DNA from: Paracoccaceae bacterium
GTDB lineage: Bacteria > Pseudomonadota > Alphaproteobacteria > Rhodobacterales > Rhodobacteraceae
Length of the DNA stretch: 15,139 nt
Assembly: GCA_003512825.1 (NCBI GenBank)
Contig: DOOI01000180.1
Coordinates: 1 to 15,139, forward strand
Direction of reading: 5' to 3'
Under the pieces are notes generated by a model that saw only the letters and a list, made by a program, of their open reading frames with translations, searched no databases and was not told the DNA's origin. Shown here in pieces: positions 13,717-15,139 of this stretch (position 1 is the stretch's first letter; each line of letters begins with the position of its first letter). The translations under genes and the position numbers were made by a program.

Positions 13717-14382
13717 TCAGCCTTTCGCAGTCCGCCGATTGCGCCACAGGAAGTATCCGGTCATCGCCGCCCACACAACGGCCAAACCGAACCATTGCAC
13801 CGCATAACCGAAGTGATCGTTGGGAATATGCGTCGTGTCCACGGGCAGCGGCGCAATCCCCGCCTCCCCCGGCTCCACGCGGCGCGCCACCACAAGCACA
13901 GGCTCGGTTCCCAAAACCTCTGCCATCCGCATCACATCACGGGCAAACCAGATATTCTTTGCCTCATCATTTGGCGGGGTCGCACTCACGCGCTCGTCCG
14001 GGAAATGCACGTTCCCCACCACGCGCATCTCTCCTCCCAGAGGAATCGCCCCTTCAATCCGCACAAAGCCGCGATCAAGCAGCACACGCCGCCCCTCCCG
14101 TGTCTCGAACGCCGACACCACCAGATAGCCCGCGCCCACCTGCTTTTGACTGACCAGAACCCGCAGCGCCTCTGGCCCCACCCGCCCCGTCATCTCCACT
14201 GGCAAATACCGCTCAGCAGGTGTGATTTCCCCCGGCAAGGCGATCGGGTCTGCCTGAATATGCGCCTCAATATCGGCGATCACGCCCTCTTTCCACGCCA
14301 GCCGCTGCATCTGCCATATCCCAAGGCTTCCCAGCACGGCCACTCCGACAATCCCGAACACCAAAGGCAATATCCACCGCAT
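13717..14382 (-). CDS. SURF1 family cytochrome oxidase assembly protein
   Basis: This 221-residue inner-membrane protein helps insert heme a into subunit I of aa3-type cytochrome c oxidase. It has the standard two-helix layout: an N-terminal helix (about residues 4-22) running into 'GIWQMQRLAWK', a large periplasmic domain with 'VLLDRGFVRIEG', and a C-terminal helix 'FGLAVVWAAMTGYFLW' near residues 197-212. ATG 14382 has a GGAG site seven bases upstream. The in-frame extension to 14445 would read back through the terminator hairpin and is rejected. It sits after the oxidase gene ctaE, as expected for its role. Confidence 0.92.
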   Translation of the reverse strand: MRWILPLVFGIVGVAVLGSLGIWQMQRLAWKEGVIADIEAHIQADPIALPGEITPAERYLPVEMTGRVGPEALRVLVSQKQVGAGYLVVSAFETREGRRVLLDRGFVRIEGAIPLGGEMRVVGNVHFPDERVSATPPNDEAKNIWFARDVMRMAEVLGTEPVLVVARRVEPGEAGIAPLPVDTTHIPNDHFGYAVQWFGLAVVWAAMTGYFLWRNRRTAKG

Positions 14383-14412
14383 CTCGTCGCTCCAAACCTG
14401 TGCCGCCCAAGG

Positions 14413-14440
14413 AAAAAGGCGCGCGAAACCCCGCGCGCCC
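14413..14440 (-). terminator. intrinsic terminator after ctaE
   Basis: GGCGCGCG (14418-14425) pairs with CGCGCGCC (14432-14439) around a 6-base loop. On the minus strand the stem is followed by TTTTT (complement of 14413-14417). This 8-bp all-G/C stem with a T run is a classic rho-independent terminator. It lies 35 bases past the ctaE stop and about 30 bases before the SURF1 start. It should end or attenuate ctaE transcripts and thereby set the SURF1–thrC level. Confidence 0.8.
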
Positions 14441-14474
14441 CTCATTGTTTTCCGTCACTCTCAAAGGCGCTTGA

Positions 14475-15139
14475 TCAGCCGCCCCAGATGTAGACTGCCG
14501 CGAAGAGGAACAGCCACACCACGTCCACGAAGTGCCAGTACCAAGCCGCCGCTTCAAAACCGACATGGCGCTCTGGGGTGAAATGCCCACGTTGCGCCCG
14601 GATCAAGCAGACGAACAGAAAGATCGTTCCGACGAGCACGTGGAAACCGTGGAACCCGGTCGCCATAAAGAAGTTCGCGCCATAGATGTTGCCCGAGAAG
14701 CCAAAGGCCGCATGGCTATATTCGTAGATCTGGAACACGGTGAAAATCGCGCCCAAAACGATCGCCAGGATCAAGCCGTTTTTCAGGTCTTTGCGGTTAT
14801 TCTCATGCACCAGCGCATGGTGCGCCCACGTGGCTGCCGCACCCGAGCACAGCAGGATCAACGTGTTGATCAGCGGCAGGTGCCACGGGTCAAAGGTCTC
14901 GATGCCTGCGGGCGGCCAGACGCCGTCCACCAAAGGCGACGAACCATCGGGGTTCATCGGATACATCGCGTGCTTGAAGAACGACCAGAACCACGCCGAG
15001 AAGAACATGACTTCCGACATGATGAACAGGATGAACCCGTAACGCAGACCGATCTGCACCACTTTGGTGTGATCCCCCACATGGCTTTCCTTCACCACGT
15101 CCGCCCACCAGCCGAACATGACGTAAAGCACGCCAACAA
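14475..15139 (-). CDS. ctaE: cytochrome c oxidase subunit III (5' end beyond window)
   Basis: This is the C-terminal 220 residues or so of subunit III of the aa3-type oxidase, a heme-free membrane subunit. '[52 protein letters not shown]' is the conserved first part. '[63 protein letters not shown]' is the typical C-terminus. The GTG at 15129-15131 is an internal valine rather than a start, because the frame continues past the window edge (V-G before it). Full-length proteins are about 260-275 residues, so roughly 45 are missing. It is followed by an intrinsic terminator. Confidence 0.97.
   Translation of the reverse strand, partial: VGVLYVMFGWWADVVKESHVGDHTKVVQIGLRYGFILFIMSEVMFFSAWFWSFFKHAMYPMNPDGSSPLVDGVWPPAGIETFDPWHLPLINTLILLCSGAAATWAHHALVHENNRKDLKNGLILAIVLGAIFTVFQIYEYSHAAFGFSGNIYGANFFMATGFHGFHVLVGTIFLFVCLIRAQRGHFTPERHVGFEAAAWYWHFVDVVWLFLFAAVYIWGG

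Noticed and set aside
13672..14493. 273-residue plus-strand open frame opposite SURF1
   Set aside because: It spans SURF1, the terminator and part of ctaE in antisense, with His/Arg/Pro-rich composition and no domain.

Overview
The window looks like a chromosomal segment of an alphaproteobacterium, most likely Rhodobacteraceae (Roseobacter/Paracoccus type). This is inferred from four things: the high GC with long open antisense frames, the aa3-oxidase block ctaE–SURF1–thrC–M16 peptidase–GNAT, an FNR-type box in front of cytochrome c genes, and a G/C hairpin plus 'GATATTTTTTGCAAAG' intergenic motif of a kind I associate with this family. I see no tRNA, rRNA, CRISPR, insertion sequence, phage or plasmid signature. 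No non-coding stretch exceeds about 135 bases.

Layout. 1-132: possible tail of an upstream gene, a strong hairpin and a repeat-like motif. 133-1190: azlC-azlD, a two-component branched-chain amino acid exporter. 1194-7726: a sugar-acid catabolic locus. A gluconate 5-dehydrogenase-like SDR (minus strand) diverges from a six-gene plus-strand operon: L-idonate 5-dehydrogenase-like zinc enzyme, LysE-family exporter, DHDPS-fold 2-keto-3-deoxypentonate dehydratase, FAH-fold 2-keto-3-deoxypentonate dehydratase, KDG-type PfkB kinase and a DenD/Gne-like extended SDR. The divergent gap holds a perfect 20-bp palindrome, GGAAATGGTATACCATTTCC, resembling UxuR/ExuR-type GntR operators. It lies at the predicted transcription start of a promoter with a perfect TTGACA -35 box. 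7845-8531: a lipoprotein with an HExxH metallopeptidase-like motif. 8528-9442: two tandem paralogous cytochrome c lipoproteins on the minus strand, preceded by an FNR box whose centre falls at -41.5 of a plausible promoter. 9577-10470: hotdog thioesterase and a DUF606/YdcZ membrane protein. 10483-15139 (minus strand): cytochrome c oxidase subunit III (cut by the window edge), an intrinsic terminator, then SURF1, threonine synthase, M16 peptidase and GNAT acetyltransferase, the last four tightly packed.

How it fits together. The sugar-acid locus supplies C5 oxidoreduction of a hexonate (idonate/5-ketogluconate/gluconate type), a KDG-type kinase, and two unrelated enzymes expected to convert 2-keto-3-deoxypentonates to 2-oxoglutarate semialdehyde. 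It lacks a transporter, a regulator, an IlvD/enolase-type sugar-acid dehydratase, an aldolase and a semialdehyde dehydrogenase, so the substrate cannot be fixed from the window. It is the most unusual part. The right end is a conserved respiratory/housekeeping block, and the middle is a small oxygen-responsive periplasmic cytochrome locus of unknown role.
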